Shown here: positions 13,088-24,167 of the stretch, piece by piece
Numbering within the stretch: the first letter of the stretch is position 1
Layout: every line of letters begins with the position of its first letter
Assembly (NCBI RefSeq): GCF_024323335.1
Contig: NC_066579.1
Span: forward strand, 3,487,001-3,551,000
DNA from: Lathyrus oleraceus
Taxonomy: Eukaryota; Streptophyta; Magnoliopsida; Fabales; Fabaceae
Reading direction: 5' to 3'
DNA length: 64,000 nt
Position numbers and translations under genes: made by a program
Notes under the pieces: generated by a model
What the model was told of the DNA's origin: nothing
The model's input: only the letters and a program-made list of their open reading frames with translations
Database searches by the model: none

Positions 13088-13332
13088 TTGCTTTTATTTG
13101 TTTTTTAAAATCCTTCTCATATGCCTAAGGGAGAAGTGAACATTGTTTGGGCATTTGAATTTGATCATCAATAAAATATAATTCTATTCATCCACATCTA
13201 TGATGTTCTGTTTTTACTTTTTACTTTATTCTGAGAATGGTAATCACAAAAAAACATAATATAATTGTCCATCTACATAATATTTGGTCACAATTCACTT
13301 CTCTAAAATCAAAATATCAAATTATTATGCAG
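13084..13332 (+). other. Predicted intron between protease and RT of B (249 bp)
   Basis: The donor is AA/GTAATT after the last protease codons and the acceptor ATGCAG/G. Joining puts the protease frame into the pol frame in phase 2. The same arrangement is found in E and C. A spliced protease-RT intron is a published hallmark of Ogre elements. Confidence 0.7.
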
Positions 13333-13592
13333 GTTGGTTTCTAACCCCATTGAGTTCCTTGTGCTTGAGGCTGAGGAGGAAAGTGATGAAGAAGTAAGTG
13401 ATGAATTGTCTCGTCTTCTAGAGCACAAGGAAAAAGACATTTAGCCATTCGAAGAGCAGATCGAGTTAGTCAACTTGGGTTCCGATGATGATATGAAGGA
13501 AGTCAAGATTGGGTCTCGCCTGTGTCTAGAAGTGAAGAAGGGGTTGATTGATCTTCTTCGAGAGTATTCGGATGTGTTTGCCTGGTCCTATC
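13333..13592 (+). pseudogene. Start of pol of B, cut off by element D
   Basis: The reading after the intron acceptor has an acidic linker, a stop at 13442, then homology to E and C up to the RT start (IDLLREYSDVFAWSY). At 13593 the LTR of D begins in mid-domain. The preceding CTATC (13588-13592) would be the target duplication, but no partner remains at the right side because of a deletion there. Confidence 0.85.
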
Positions 13593-14573
13593 TGTAAGAA
13601 CAAAAATAGTTCTACAACAGAATCCAGGATTTTGATGATAACAAAGGATGAAACCAAAAATGGCACTCTAACGAAATTTCTCTAAGTGTGCAGGACTCTG
13701 AACAAGAACAAAGGAATCTGATCGCTTTATTAGATACAGAATCGAATCAGATACAAAGTACCAGAAGATCAGAAACATCTGAAGAAGAGGCACGCTCTAG
13801 AAGTTCTGACTCTGAGCAAAACAACATAGCAGAATATCAGAAGCTCTCAACTTCCTCTTGAATCAACGCTGAGGATCTAATAGAACAGGACTATCAGAAG
13901 CTCTGATGTCACAGATCTCAGATTAACAGAGTAACGCAGACTCTGACGAAACATTTCTTTATCCAGAAAGAGTAACGGAAACTACAACTTCAAATGGAAA
14001 GAAAGTATATTTGGAAAGAAGTTATTCAAGGAGACAAACCTGCTATGGCAAGAAACACAGAAGTAATGGCATTAAACTCTAATCAAAGTCAAATATTCTG
14101 CCATCACTACAACGGTTCCTTCACCTCTATATAAAGGACGGCAAACTTCTTTGAGAGACACACCTGAACGCACAGAAAAATTCCACTCTCTCTCTTAGTC
14201 TTTCACGAGCTTTTTGCTCATAACGTGAAACCTTTTACTTGCTCAAATTGCTGTAATATTTGCTTTATCCTAGAAGCACTCTAGATTACAAACTCTGTTT
14301 TGCCTAAATTGTTTTTGATTGTTCCTCAAGTGACTCTGCGCAGTCTGTAAACTTGGAAGGACTAAGAGATCTTTCTCTTAGACGTTGGTTGTAATAATCT
14401 TTCAAGATTAGTGGATTAAGTCCTTTTTGAAGGCGAAATCACCTTGGCCGGGTGGACTGGAGTAGCTTTGTGTTATAAGCGAACCAGTATAAAATCCTGT
14501 GTGTTTTTATTCCGAAAAAGCGCTTATTTTCCAAAACAATTCAAACCCCCCTTTCTTGTTTTTCTCACCTTCA
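13593..14573 (+). repeat. 5' LTR of element D (981 bp)
   Basis: TG at 13593 (TGTAAGAACAAAAATAG) to CA at 14573 (CTCACCTTCA), followed after two bases by the PBS. It matches 42400-43379 at about 99 percent by eye. A TATA box is at 14127-14135 and a CT-rich leader follows. The insertion lies inside the RT domain of B. Confidence 0.95.
14127..14135 (+). promoter_or_regulatory. TATA box of the D 5' LTR
   Basis: CTATATAAA, followed about 30 bp later by ACACACC and a CT-rich segment, a normal plant LTR promoter layout. The same box occurs at 42934-42942 in the second LTR. Confidence 0.7.
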
Positions 14574-14575
14574 AT

Positions 14576-14587
14576 TGGTATCAGAGC
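14576..14587 (+). promoter_or_regulatory. Primer-binding site of D (initiator Met tRNA)
   Basis: TGGTATCAGAGC two bases after the LTR end. This is the standard complement of the 3' end of plant initiator Met tRNA used by copia elements. Confidence 0.92.
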
Positions 14588-14655
14588 TTCGGCTTTGTTA
14601 TTGATTTTCTAATCAAACACTTAACAGTGTAGAGAGATCCAGAACGAGAAAAACT

Positions 14656-16464
14656 ATGGCCTACACAAATGAAAGAGATAGTTACAATGCTAAGCCTCTT
14701 GTCTTTGATGGAGAGAAATTCGATTACTGGAGAGATAGAATTGAAAGTTTCTTTCTAGGCTATGACGCTGATCTCTGGGACATTGTCACAGATGGATACA
14801 AACCTCCTGTAACAGATGTTGGAGTTGAAGTTCCCAGAAGTAAGATGTCAGACGATCAGAAGCGAGAATTCAAGAATCATCACAAAGCCAGAACGATACT
14901 TCTCAATGCCATATCTTACAACGAGTATGAAAAAATTACCAACAGAGAAACAGCTAAAGACATACTCGACTCCCTGAGGATGACTCATGAAGGAAACTCT
15001 CAGGTCAAAGAAACAAAGGCTCTGACTCTAATCCAGAAATACGAAGCCTTCAAAATGGAGGATGACAAAGCCATAGAGGTAATGTTCTCTAGATTCCAAA
15101 CTCTTATTGCAGGTCTCAAAGTTCTAGACAAAGGATACACAACTGCAGACCATGTCAAAAAGATAGTCAGAAATTTGCCAAAGAAGTGGAGACCCATGGT
15201 CACTGCCTTAAAGCTTTCAAAGGATCTGAACATCATCAGTCTTGAAGAGCTTGTCAGTTCACTCAGAAGTCATGAGATAGAACTAGAAGAAGATGAGCCT
15301 CAGAAGAAGAACAAGTCTGTAGCATTAAAGTCCAGACCTAAAAAGCGCAAATCTGACAGAAATAAAGCCTTCCAGGCCGAAACAGAAGATGCTGATGACT
15401 CTGAACAGGAAGATTCTGATGATGAAGAAGAATTGTCCTTTCTAACCAGAAGAGTTAAACAACTCTGGAAAAAGAGGAACAATAACTTCAGAAGTCCAAG
15501 ACCCAGAGGGGATCGATCAGAATCAACCTCAAAAGGTAAAACTAACAAAGATGTTACTTGTTATGAATGTAAAGAAACAGGTCACTACATGAATGAATGT
15601 CCCAAGTTAAAGAAAGACAGTTCCAGAAAAGAGAGCTTCAAAAAGAATTCCCTTAGAATCAAGAAGGGATTGATGGCTACCTGGGATGATAGTGAATCTG
15701 ACTCATCAGAATCTGACTCTGATGAACAGGCAAATATGGCGTTCATGGCTACCACATCCAGGAACACTTCAGATGAAGAATCTGAATCAGAAGAGGTATT
15801 TTCTGAACTCTCTCGATCTGACCTAGAATCATGCTTGTCTGAAACTCTTAGCTCATATCAGAAACTAAAACAAAAATTTAAAGCAATAAAAGGCTGCCTT
15901 GAAGAAAAATTTGAAGAATGTGGCAAGCTTGAGATAACAATTCTAGAACTAAAAGATGAAAACAAAGTTTTGACATCACTAAGAGATGCAGCAAAGAAAA
16001 ATTGTTTAAAACTTGAAGAAGCGTTATCTCAAGCTCCACAAACGTCAAACACGATAATTTATAAATACGAAAAAGCCTTTCAAAAGTTTCTGAAAAATGG
16101 GATAGAAAGAAGTGTAATGGCATCCATGATTTATGGAGTCAGTCAGAATAATAGAAAAGGAATTGGGTATGATCCTAAGGAAGATAAAACTTCTACTAGT
16201 GATCAACCTAAATCTCCATTTTCATATCACTATACACACACACAAGAGCAAAAATTTGATAATGCTAGAAAACCCAAAGTGATAAGAAACTCTGGGAAAA
16301 CTAATCATAAAGCACCCAAGAGACTCTGGGTACCAAAAGATAAGATTGTTTATGTTGCAGATATCTTATGCAGCAAAGTTCAAACACCAGTCATGGTACC
16401 TGGACTCTGGATGCTCGCGACACATGACGGGAAGAAAGTCTATGTTCCAAAGCCTGGAACTTAA
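14656..16464 (+). CDS. gag polyprotein of Sirevirus D
   Basis: 602 codons from ATG 14656, about 70 bp after the PBS. The N-terminal half is a copia gag (UBN2-type) domain: FDGEKFDYWRDRIESFF, then LMATWDD-type acidic and Ser-rich regions further on. A CCHC zinc knuckle (CYECKETGHYMNEC) lies near residues 302-315. Coiled-coil segments follow (residues about 395-460), then a basic tail. It would form the particle and bind RNA. The last 40 codons overlap the protease frame, which is +1 relative to gag; the true gag probably ends where the shift occurs, near 16378. Confidence 0.9.
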   Translation: MAYTNERDSYNAKPLVFDGEKFDYWRDRIESFFLGYDADLWDIVTDGYKPPVTDVGVEVPRSKMSDDQKREFKNHHKARTILLNAISYNEYEKITNRETAKDILDSLRMTHEGNSQVKETKALTLIQKYEAFKMEDDKAIEVMFSRFQTLIAGLKVLDKGYTTADHVKKIVRNLPKKWRPMVTALKLSKDLNIISLEELVSSLRSHEIELEEDEPQKKNKSVALKSRPKKRKSDRNKAFQAETEDADDSEQEDSDDEEELSFLTRRVKQLWKKRNNNFRSPRPRGDRSESTSKGKTNKDVTCYECKETGHYMNECPKLKKDSSRKESFKKNSLRIKKGLMATWDDSESDSSESDSDEQANMAFMATTSRNTSDEESESEEVFSELSRSDLESCLSETLSSYQKLKQKFKAIKGCLEEKFEECGKLEITILELKDENKVLTSLRDAAKKNCLKLEEALSQAPQTSNTIIYKYEKAFQKFLKNGIERSVMASMIYGVSQNNRKGIGYDPKEDKTSTSDQPKSPFSYHYTHTQEQKFDNARKPKVIRNSGKTNHKAPKRLWVPKDKIVYVADILCSKVQTPVMVPGLWMLATHDGKKVYVPKPGT

Positions 16465-19433
16465 AGACGCTGGATTCGTAGGCTTCGGAGGAGATCAGAA
16501 AGGAAGGATCAGAGGCTCCGGAACTATTGGTAATGGTACTCTTCCCTCTATATCTGATGTCCTTTACGTAGAAGGATTAATGCATAAGTTGTTATCCATA
16601 AGTCAATTAAGTGACAACGGTTATGATGTAATCTTTAATCAAAAAACATGTAAAGCCATAAATCAAAACAATGGTTCTGTCCTATTAACAGGCAAGAGGA
16701 AAAACAATATTTATAAAATAATTCTTTCTGATTTAAAAGATCAAAATGTGAAATGTCTGATGTCCGTTCACGAAGAGCAATGGGTATGGCATAGACGCTT
16801 GGGCCACATTAGCATGAGGAAATTATCCCAGCTAAATAAACTCGAGTTAGTCAGAGGCCTATCCTAAGCTGAAGTTCTCTTCAGATGCTCTATGTGAAGC
16901 ATGTCAGAAAGGAAAATTTTCAAAAACATCTTTCAAAAAGAAAACTATTGTTACTACCTCTAAGCCTCTGGAACTTCTTCACATTGATTTATTTGGTCAT
17001 GTGAAAACAGCATCAGCCAATGGAAAGAAGTATGGACTAGTCATTGTTGATGATTTCAGTCGCTGGACATGGGTGAAATTCCTAAAGCACAAGAGTGAGT
17101 CTCACTCTGTATTCACTAGCTTCTGTTCCAAAGTGCAAAAAGAATTTGACTCTAAAATTGTAAGAGTCAGAAGTGATCATGGTGGGGAATTTGAAAACAA
17201 ATTTTTTGAGGAATTATTTGACTCTAATGGAATATCCCATGATTTCTCCTGCCCTAGAACTCCACAACAAAATGGAGTTGTAGAGAGGAAGAATAGGACA
17301 CTCCAAGAGATGGCCAGAACTATGATCAATGAAACCAATGTGGCTAAGCACTTTTGGGCCGAAGCTGTAAATACAGCGTGTTATATTCAGAATAGAATCT
17401 CCATAAGACCTATTCTGGAAAAGACTCCCTATGAACTGTGTAAAGGAAGAAAACCAAACATTTCATATTTTCATCCTTTTGGATGCTCCTGTTTTATTTT
17501 AAACACTAAAGAACATCTGAACAAGTTTGATTCCAAAGCACAGAAAGGTATTATGTTAGGATACTCAGAACTCTCTAAAGGCTACAGAGTATACAATACA
17601 GAAACCAAAATTGTGGAAGAATCAATTCATGTCAGATTTGACGATAAGCTTGACCCTAAAAAGTCAAAGCTAGTTGAGAATTTTGCAGATTTAGAAATCA
17701 CTCTTGCAGGATCTGACAAAACTCCAGAAGCAACTGCCATTCAAAATCCTGAGGAAATTAATCTTCCATTAATTCCAAAGAAAGCTAAAAGTCGCCTCAA
17801 CATATCTGAAGAATTGATTCTAGGTAACAAGGACGAACCTGTCAGAACCAGGTCTACCTTCAAGACATCTGAAGAAACTCCTTTGGGACTAGTATCTCTG
17901 ATTGAGCCTACGTCCTGTGATGAGGCACTTCAAGATAACGACTGGGTTCTAGCCATGCAAGAAGAGCTAGATCAATTCACAAAGAACGTTGTCTGGGATC
18001 TTGTTCCTAAGCCCAGAGGCACTCACGTTATCGGAACCAGATGGGTATTCAGAAACAAGCTGAATGAGAAAGGAGAAATCGTCAGAAATAAAGCTCGACT
18101 GGTGGCTCAAGGTTACAGTCAACAAGAAGGTATTGATTACAATGAAACCTTTGCTCCAGTCGCCAGGTTAGAATCTATTCGTCTTCTTATATCTTTCGCT
18201 ATAAATCATTCCATCAAATTGTATCAAATGGATGTCAAGAGCGCATTCCTTAATGGTTATATATCAGAAGAAGTGTATGTCAACCAACCTCCAGGTTTTG
18301 AAAATCCAAATTATCCAGAACATGTCTTTAAACTTAAAAAATCCTTATATAGACTTAAACAAGCTCCCAGAGCTTAGTATGAACGTTTAAGTAACTTTCT
18401 TCTGGAACATAATTTTATCAGAGGGAAAGTTGACTCCACACTCTTCTGTAAAAACCTTAACAATGATCTCATGATATGCCAGATATACGTTGATGATATC
18501 ATTTTTGGTTCAGCTAACGCCTCTGTTTGTCAAGAATTCTCTGAGTTAATGCAGACAAATTTTGAAATGAGCTTAATGCAAGAACTAAAGTTCTTTCTGG
18601 GAATTCAAATTAACCAAACTTCAGAAGTCACGTACATTCATCAAAGCAAATACATAAAAGATGTTCTGAAGAAATTTGACATGGCTAAATGTAACTCTGC
18701 AAAGACTCCCATGCATCCAACATGCATTCTTGAAAAGGAAGAAGTCAGTAAAAAGGTTTGTCAGAAGCTCTATCGTGGTATGATAGGCTCCCTTCTCTAT
18801 CTGACTGCTACTCGACCTGATATTCTCTTCAGTGTTTGTCTCTGTGCTAGATTCCAATCAGATCCTAGAGAAACTCACTTAACTGCAGTTAAGAGAATTC
18901 TCAAATATCTGAAAGGAACTCCTAACCTGGGCCTGATGTATGAGAAAACATCAGAGTATAGACTTTCTGGTTATTGTGATGCAGATTACGCAGGAGACAG
19001 ATTGGAACGAAAAAGCACATCTGGAAATTGTCAGCTCTTGGGAAACAATCTGATATCCTGGGCAAGCAAAAGGCAATCAACTATCGCCCTGTCCACTGCA
19101 GAAGCAGAATACATCTCAGCATCACTGTGCACTACTCAGATGCTCTGGATGAAGAATCAGTTAGAAGATCTACAAATCTTTGAGAGTAATATTCCTATCT
19201 TTTGTGATAATACTGCTGCCATTTGTTTAAGTAAAAATCCCATTTTGCACTCCAGAGCTAAGCACATTGAAATAAAACATCATTTTATCAGAGACTATGT
19301 TCAGAAAGGGATAGTAACATTGAAGTTCATTGATACAGATCATCAATGGGAAGATATCTTTAATAAACCCTTAGCTGAAGATAGATTCCTCTTTATCTTC
19401 GAAAATCTGAACATTCAAAACTGCCCTGAATAA
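16346..19433 (+). pseudogene. pol polyprotein of Sirevirus D (protease, integrase, RT, RNase H), two breaks
   Basis: The frame +1 to gag encodes protease (SWYLDSGCSRHMTG, DSG at 16403-16411) and GAG-pre-integrase (WVWHRRLGHIS). Near 16860 an extra base shifts to the next frame, which carries the integrase (CEACQKG, VIVDDFSRWTW, VRSDHGGEF, QQNGVVERKNRT), RT (YQMDVKSAFLNG; YVDD at 18486-18497) and RNase H (GYCDADYAGD, STIALSTAEAEYIS). A TAG at 18375-18377 replaces the Trp of the KQAPRAWY block. All other catalytic motifs look complete, so inactivation is recent. Confidence 0.9.
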
Positions 19434-19918
19434 AATGTGCCTCTGAGGTTGCTAAATGAGACTCTGACATAAACAAATGGATTCTGCCTCTGACTCTGAT
19501 ACTTCTACTTAGTTAGAAGTTATCTGAGTTGGAAATCTCCAGGAACCAATCCTTTGGTATTCCTGAAGATCAGATAAATCAAAACACGTGGAGTGTCTTG
19601 CGTCTGACCTTGGAACTTCTAGACAGCTGTCCAGCAGTAATCAAGGAACAGTCTCTTGAGATCTCCTCGAGCAGTGTGCTGACTGTTGGGATTAGACATC
19701 ATTTATGAGCTATAATCATTTCTCCCTCTAAACGTGCTAACTTGGTTTTTGTGCTAAAACTCTGATTTTTGTGTCGTTTTGCATGCGCCCATATTTGGGT
19801 ATTTAAACACTCTTTTCTCACTTTGCACACATTTCACTCTCACTCACTCTTTAAACCCCAGTTCTCTCAAGGCATTTCTGCAAGCAGTTCATCTTCATCT
19901 CAGTTCTTCATCAACACC
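19434..19918 (+). other. Spacer between pol and additional ORF of D
   Basis: Noncoding. Its last 120 bp look like a core promoter and leader: TATTTAAA at 19800-19807, then a CT-rich stretch ending ACACCATGG at the ORF start. No PPT or splice pair is obvious. Confidence 0.5.
19800..19807 (+). promoter_or_regulatory. Possible TATA box before the additional ORF of D
   Basis: TATTTAAA lies 112 bp before ATG 19919 and is followed by a pyrimidine-rich leader. It would give the additional ORF its own transcript. This is inferred from sequence pattern only. Confidence 0.4.
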
Positions 19919-20449
19919 ATGGATGCTCAACAACAAGCTGTGTTCAACTACTCTCAGCAAATGGACTCAAGCAATCAAGTTCCAAGAATAAGCAACCCTA
20001 CTCCAACGGTTACAGGCGTAGTTACAACACCAGTATACAAGGAGCCTCACATTCTTGATCGTGAGCCCCACATTCATCTTGCAACGCCCTTTGACAAATT
20101 GGAAGTGTTGTGTGAATCCTTGGTGGATTTTGATAACATGAGAAGAAATGTCGTAGACCTCACTGAAGAACTTCGCAAACAAGGTTGGGGAAACTACTTT
20201 CAACGCCTCTACGGTCCAGTTTACCCAAATCTTATTAAAGAATTCTGGAGATTTGCTGATGCTGACGATAACTTCATCGTCTCCTATGTTCTGGGAGTAA
20301 AGATGGTGATAACTGAAAAGTCCATCGCTGCTCTTCTAAACATGGAGAAAGATGGAGGCAGAAGAATTTACAACATCAAATACATATCTCAAGAAATCAA
20401 CCCAACTATCTTCAAACAAAACACAGAAGGCAACCCCTCAAAGAACAAG
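19919..20449 (+). pseudogene. Additional (envelope-position) ORF of D, N-terminal part, split by E
   Basis: 177 codons from ATG 19919 in a strong context (ACACCATGG). Up to residue about 60 it is Gln/Pro/Thr-rich. A folded segment follows (LVDFDNMRRNVVDLTEELRK; LYGPVYPNLIKEFWRF; IVSYVLGVKMVITEKSIAAL) that resembles the putative plant transposon protein domain found in many legume repeats. At 20450 the LTR of E begins. The rest of the ORF is 40090-41856 in the same frame. An ORF after pol is known in Sireviruses and is called envelope-like, though its role is unproven. No signal peptide or membrane segment is clear here. Confidence 0.85.
20445..20449 (+). repeat. Target site duplication of E, left copy (ACAAG)
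   Basis: ACAAG immediately before the TG of the E LTR. It is identical to 40085-40089 after the CA of the 3' LTR. Confidence 0.95.
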
Positions 20450-20789
20450 TGTAACACCCCAAATTTTGCCCTAAGATTAGTCGAACCATCTCGCGTTCTG
20501 TTGCATTTTTGCATTTAACTAATTACTAACAAGTTCTTGTAGTTGGTTGATTTTTGCAGGAAACATCGCGTGGTGCGCTCTTTAGCTTATGAAGGGCAAA
20601 ACGGTCATTTGTTTACAGCCGGCCGTCAAGTTTGAATTTTGAGTTGTAATCAGGAACTTTGGTTTGTTTGATCTGGTTGGGAGATTTTAATCGGAAATGG
20701 TGTCGGAAGCGAAGTTAGTCGGATAACCATATTGCATTGTACCGTCATTTTATTTTAAATTAATTTTATTTAATTCTATTTTATATTTC

Positions 20790-21060
20790 ATTTCATTTTA
20801 AAATAGATCATCTCATTTTAAGTTTTATTTCATTTTAAAATAATTAATCTCATTTTAAGTTTTATTTCATTTTAAAATAGATCATCTCATTTTAAGTTTT
20901 ATTTCATTTTAAAATAATTAATCTCATTTTAAGTTTTATTTCATTTTAAAATAATTAATCTCATTTTAAGTTTTATTTCATTTTAAAATAATTAATCTCA
21001 TTTTAAGTTTTATTTCATTTTAAAATAGCTAATCCCGTTTTAAGTTTTCATTTCATTTAA
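20790..21060 (+). repeat. 37-bp tandem repeat array in E 5' LTR
   Basis: Six to seven AT-rich units with 37-bp period (for example units begin at 20811 and 20848). Each holds the palindrome ATTTTAAAAT. The array is repeated in the 3' LTR at about 36730-37000. Confidence 0.9.
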
Positions 21061-21540
21061 TCCCGTTTTAAGTTTTCATTTCATTTTAGATAACTTCATT
21101 TTAAAAAAAATTATAACTTTATTTCATAGTTTTATTTTAATTCTATTTCCAACATTAAACAAACAGCATATGCAGTGGTTTTCATTTTGTTTTGCATAAT
21201 CATAATAATAATTTTCCACAAAAATAAGGAATTTTTATTAACTCTTTACACAAAATAATAATACATAAAATTACAAAAATAATAAGTACATTTTCTACAA
21301 AAGGAATCATAAAATTCTTAAGTTACTATACTGTCCGATGTCTATTCGCTCCGATTCTCCGACTTTTCCGACATATCTTCAAACCTGCAAAATGAGCAAA
21401 AACAAGGAAATTGAATCGGTTAATTTGACACCCTCAGAGATATCATCATCGGATGTCCGGTTCGCGACCTCGGCCAGAACAGGGCAGATGTTTGTTCTTA
21501 TCGAAAGGCACCGAAAGATGAAGAGGAAAACTGCATTTTG

Positions 21541-21755
21541 AGATTGCTTGGCCAAAAAGAGATTATACAGAAAAGAGCTTATTTGAAAAGCCGGTTTGAG
21601 AGGAAAATTGCATTTTGAGATTGCTTGGCCAAAAAGAGATTATACAGAAAAGAGCTTATTTGAAAAGCCGGTTTGAGAGGAAAATTGCATTTTGAGATTG
21701 CTTGGCCAAAAAGAGATTATACAGAAAAGAGCTTATTTGAAAAGCCGGTTTGAGA
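21541..21755 (+). repeat. 77-bp tandem repeat, three copies, in E 5' LTR
   Basis: The AGATTGCTTGGCC start recurs at 21541, 21618 and 21695, period 77; the last copy is slightly short. The same array is in the 3' LTR at about 37484-37698. Confidence 0.93.
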
Positions 21756-24149
21756 AGTGATTTTTCTCAGGAGGACGGTTTGCCCCAAATGGGACCTTAA
21801 CTCCAATCGTCCTATGAAAAAACACAATTCCAACAAAAAGTCCAACAAGCTGAAATAGTTCAAACAAAACCAATTCAGAAACCAGTTCAGAAAAACAGTT
21901 CAGAAAACCAGTCCATCGAACCGGTTTAATTAACAAGTTTTCAAATCCACTGGATCCGTTCAACAATCCAAGCAATAGTTTTTTCCGAAAAAAAAGCAAG
22001 CAAATCTAAGAAAACTTTAGAAAACCACACAAGATCCTGTCAAACTCAGCACCAATATCTCCTGGAAAAGAGGCGTTAAGTTCGCAGCGGCGTCGCAAAA
22101 ATCGTCCAGGCCCATCAAACGGAAGTATAAGAGTTTCATATGGTTCTTCAAAAAAGAGGATCGAAGAGAAGAACTTGCCGCAGCGGCTCAACAACAACAG
22201 AGGTTCAGAGGAGCCTCCGCTCCTTCATCATCACCTCGGATCACAAACGGAGAAAGAAAAAGAAGCAAACCTTGAGAATAACGATCTGAACCTAGCAAAG
22301 GAAAGCCATCGAACCGTCACCGTCGAAGCCGCAGCCAGAGGCCTCAGAAAGTTCTTATCACCGGCCGTTCTTCACCATCAACAGGTATAGATTTTCGGTC
22401 ATTACTAATTTTCGGATGATTTCTGTATGTTTCGTGTTTAGGTATAATGAATTGAAGAAGAAATAGGAGCATGCATCAATGGAAAGGAAGGGGAAAGAAG
22501 CTTTCGGAAAAGCATCCATGGCGGCGAGGCACACATGCAGGAAGCGAAGAAGAGGAAAAAGGATTGTCAAACCCTAACCAAGACAACCTAACCTTTTAAT
22601 TTGTTTCTGCTTTACTGTCCTTCACTATCTTCCACTTTTCTTTTGTTTTGCTCTTTATTTTATTATAATAAACACTATTTTTTTTAAAATATTAATATTG
22701 AAAAGTTAGTAGGGGTTTAATAATTGGGATTCCTGAAATAGTTGTAGATTTTTATATAGGTTTATTGTAATTAATTTGTTTTAGTAACTTATAGTAAAAA
22801 AATATCCTTATACCATTAACATGTTTTAACAATAACCTGTAGTTAGTCTTATTAATTTACTAACTTTAAAAAAAAAATTGTTTCATTAGCAATATGAGTC
22901 GTTGGTTAAAGTTAGATTAATGGTAAGGATAAAAGGTCCGCTTGTTAGAAATCTTTGTTTTAAATTAAGAATTAGCTTTTTTTTTTTTTTTTTTAAATAA
23001 AACTTAATTTTCTTTCTTATCGTAAAAATGCAAAAATTAAAATTAAAATAGATCTTTTTTTTTTTTTTTTGTAAAATAATTAAAAATATGACAGGGGTTT
23101 TTTTTCTTAAAATAATAATGAACCCGTAACAAAATTTGTATTTTTCTCCTTCAATTTAGCAGTTTCATTTTTGCCGTTGATTTCTGTCTAACTTTTCACT
23201 AATGTTCTTTGTGTTTCTCCTCAGATCATGCTTAAATTCCGATTAATATTTATTCAGTTTATTTTGTTCCATGGATGTAATTTACGCGAGGCCATGGTCG
23301 CAGTTTATTTTATTTTTGCATTTTTTTGGGATTTGTAATTTACGCGAATGATCATCGCGACAGCTTTCTTTACTTTCAGCACTTTATTTCTGCCATATAA
23401 TATTTTGCCATGTTTGCATGTTTTCCCGTTATTTCCCTTCCGAAGGAATTAGGTCTAGCCGTTTGACCGCCGAGTCAATAGCCTTACCCTTTGAATGTTT
23501 CAAAACCCTAATCAGCTTAGGCGTCCCGCCGCGGACCCAAATGCCCTTTACCCTAGCTTTAGGTCAAAGAGTCGTCGTACTCTGTTGTAGGGTTTCCCGC
23601 CGTAGAATCCCTAATAATTTCAACCCTAATTTTAATTAACAAATTCAACGTAGAGGTTGGAGCCTCCGCACTCCCCGTAAGCGTGTCCTTAAGATACGTT
23701 TATTCCCCATTGAAACCTTGACCACAGTCAAGACGTTTCTAACCTCCCTTACGAGGGGAACTACAATTACTCTGATTCCATTCCCGTCAGGATATGTAGG
23801 CACAAGATGCGACGTCTTGCCGAGTAAACTTAGGACTAACCCTTAGGTCTCTTTTAGGTCACTTTATCCTTTAGCTCAGTACATATTCCCAACAGATAAT
23901 AAAAATAAAAAGACATACAATAAACAAAAGGTTCCTGTAGAGTACTACAGAAGTTTAGGGTGCTAGTACCTTCCCTAAGCTTAACCAACCCCTTACCTAG
24001 GTATCTCCCTGCATTGTGCTTACGATGCAAGTATAGGTTTTTCCTCTTTTGACCTTGTCCTTCGGATAAATCAAAGAGCGGTTGTGAATTAAGAATTGTG
24101 ATTCAAGCTAATTAATAGTTTGATATCCTATTTCCACCGCAACAGAAAA

Positions 24150-24167
24150 TGGCGACTCTGCTGGGGA
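24150..24167 (+). promoter_or_regulatory. Primer-binding site of E
   Basis: TGGCGACTCTGCTGGGGA five bases after the LTR end. Its complement ends in CCA, as a tRNA 3' end should. Ogre elements are reported to use an Arg tRNA; I have not matched the tRNA itself. Confidence 0.85.

Larger units (their letters stand above)
20450..24144 (+). repeat. 5' LTR of E (3695 bp)
   Basis: TG at 20450 (TGTAACACCCCAAATTTTGC) to CA at 24144 (CACCGCAACA). It contains a 37-bp tandem array (about 20790-21060), a 77-bp repeat in three copies (about 21541-21755), several poly-T runs, and no supported gene. Short ORFs seen in both LTRs (for example 22175-22390) are conserved only because the LTRs are near identical. 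Confidence 0.95.

Noticed and set aside
22175..22390. Short ORF present in both E LTRs (also at 38118-38333)
   Set aside because: Shared because the LTRs are near-identical copies; no domain, and it lies in LTR sequence.
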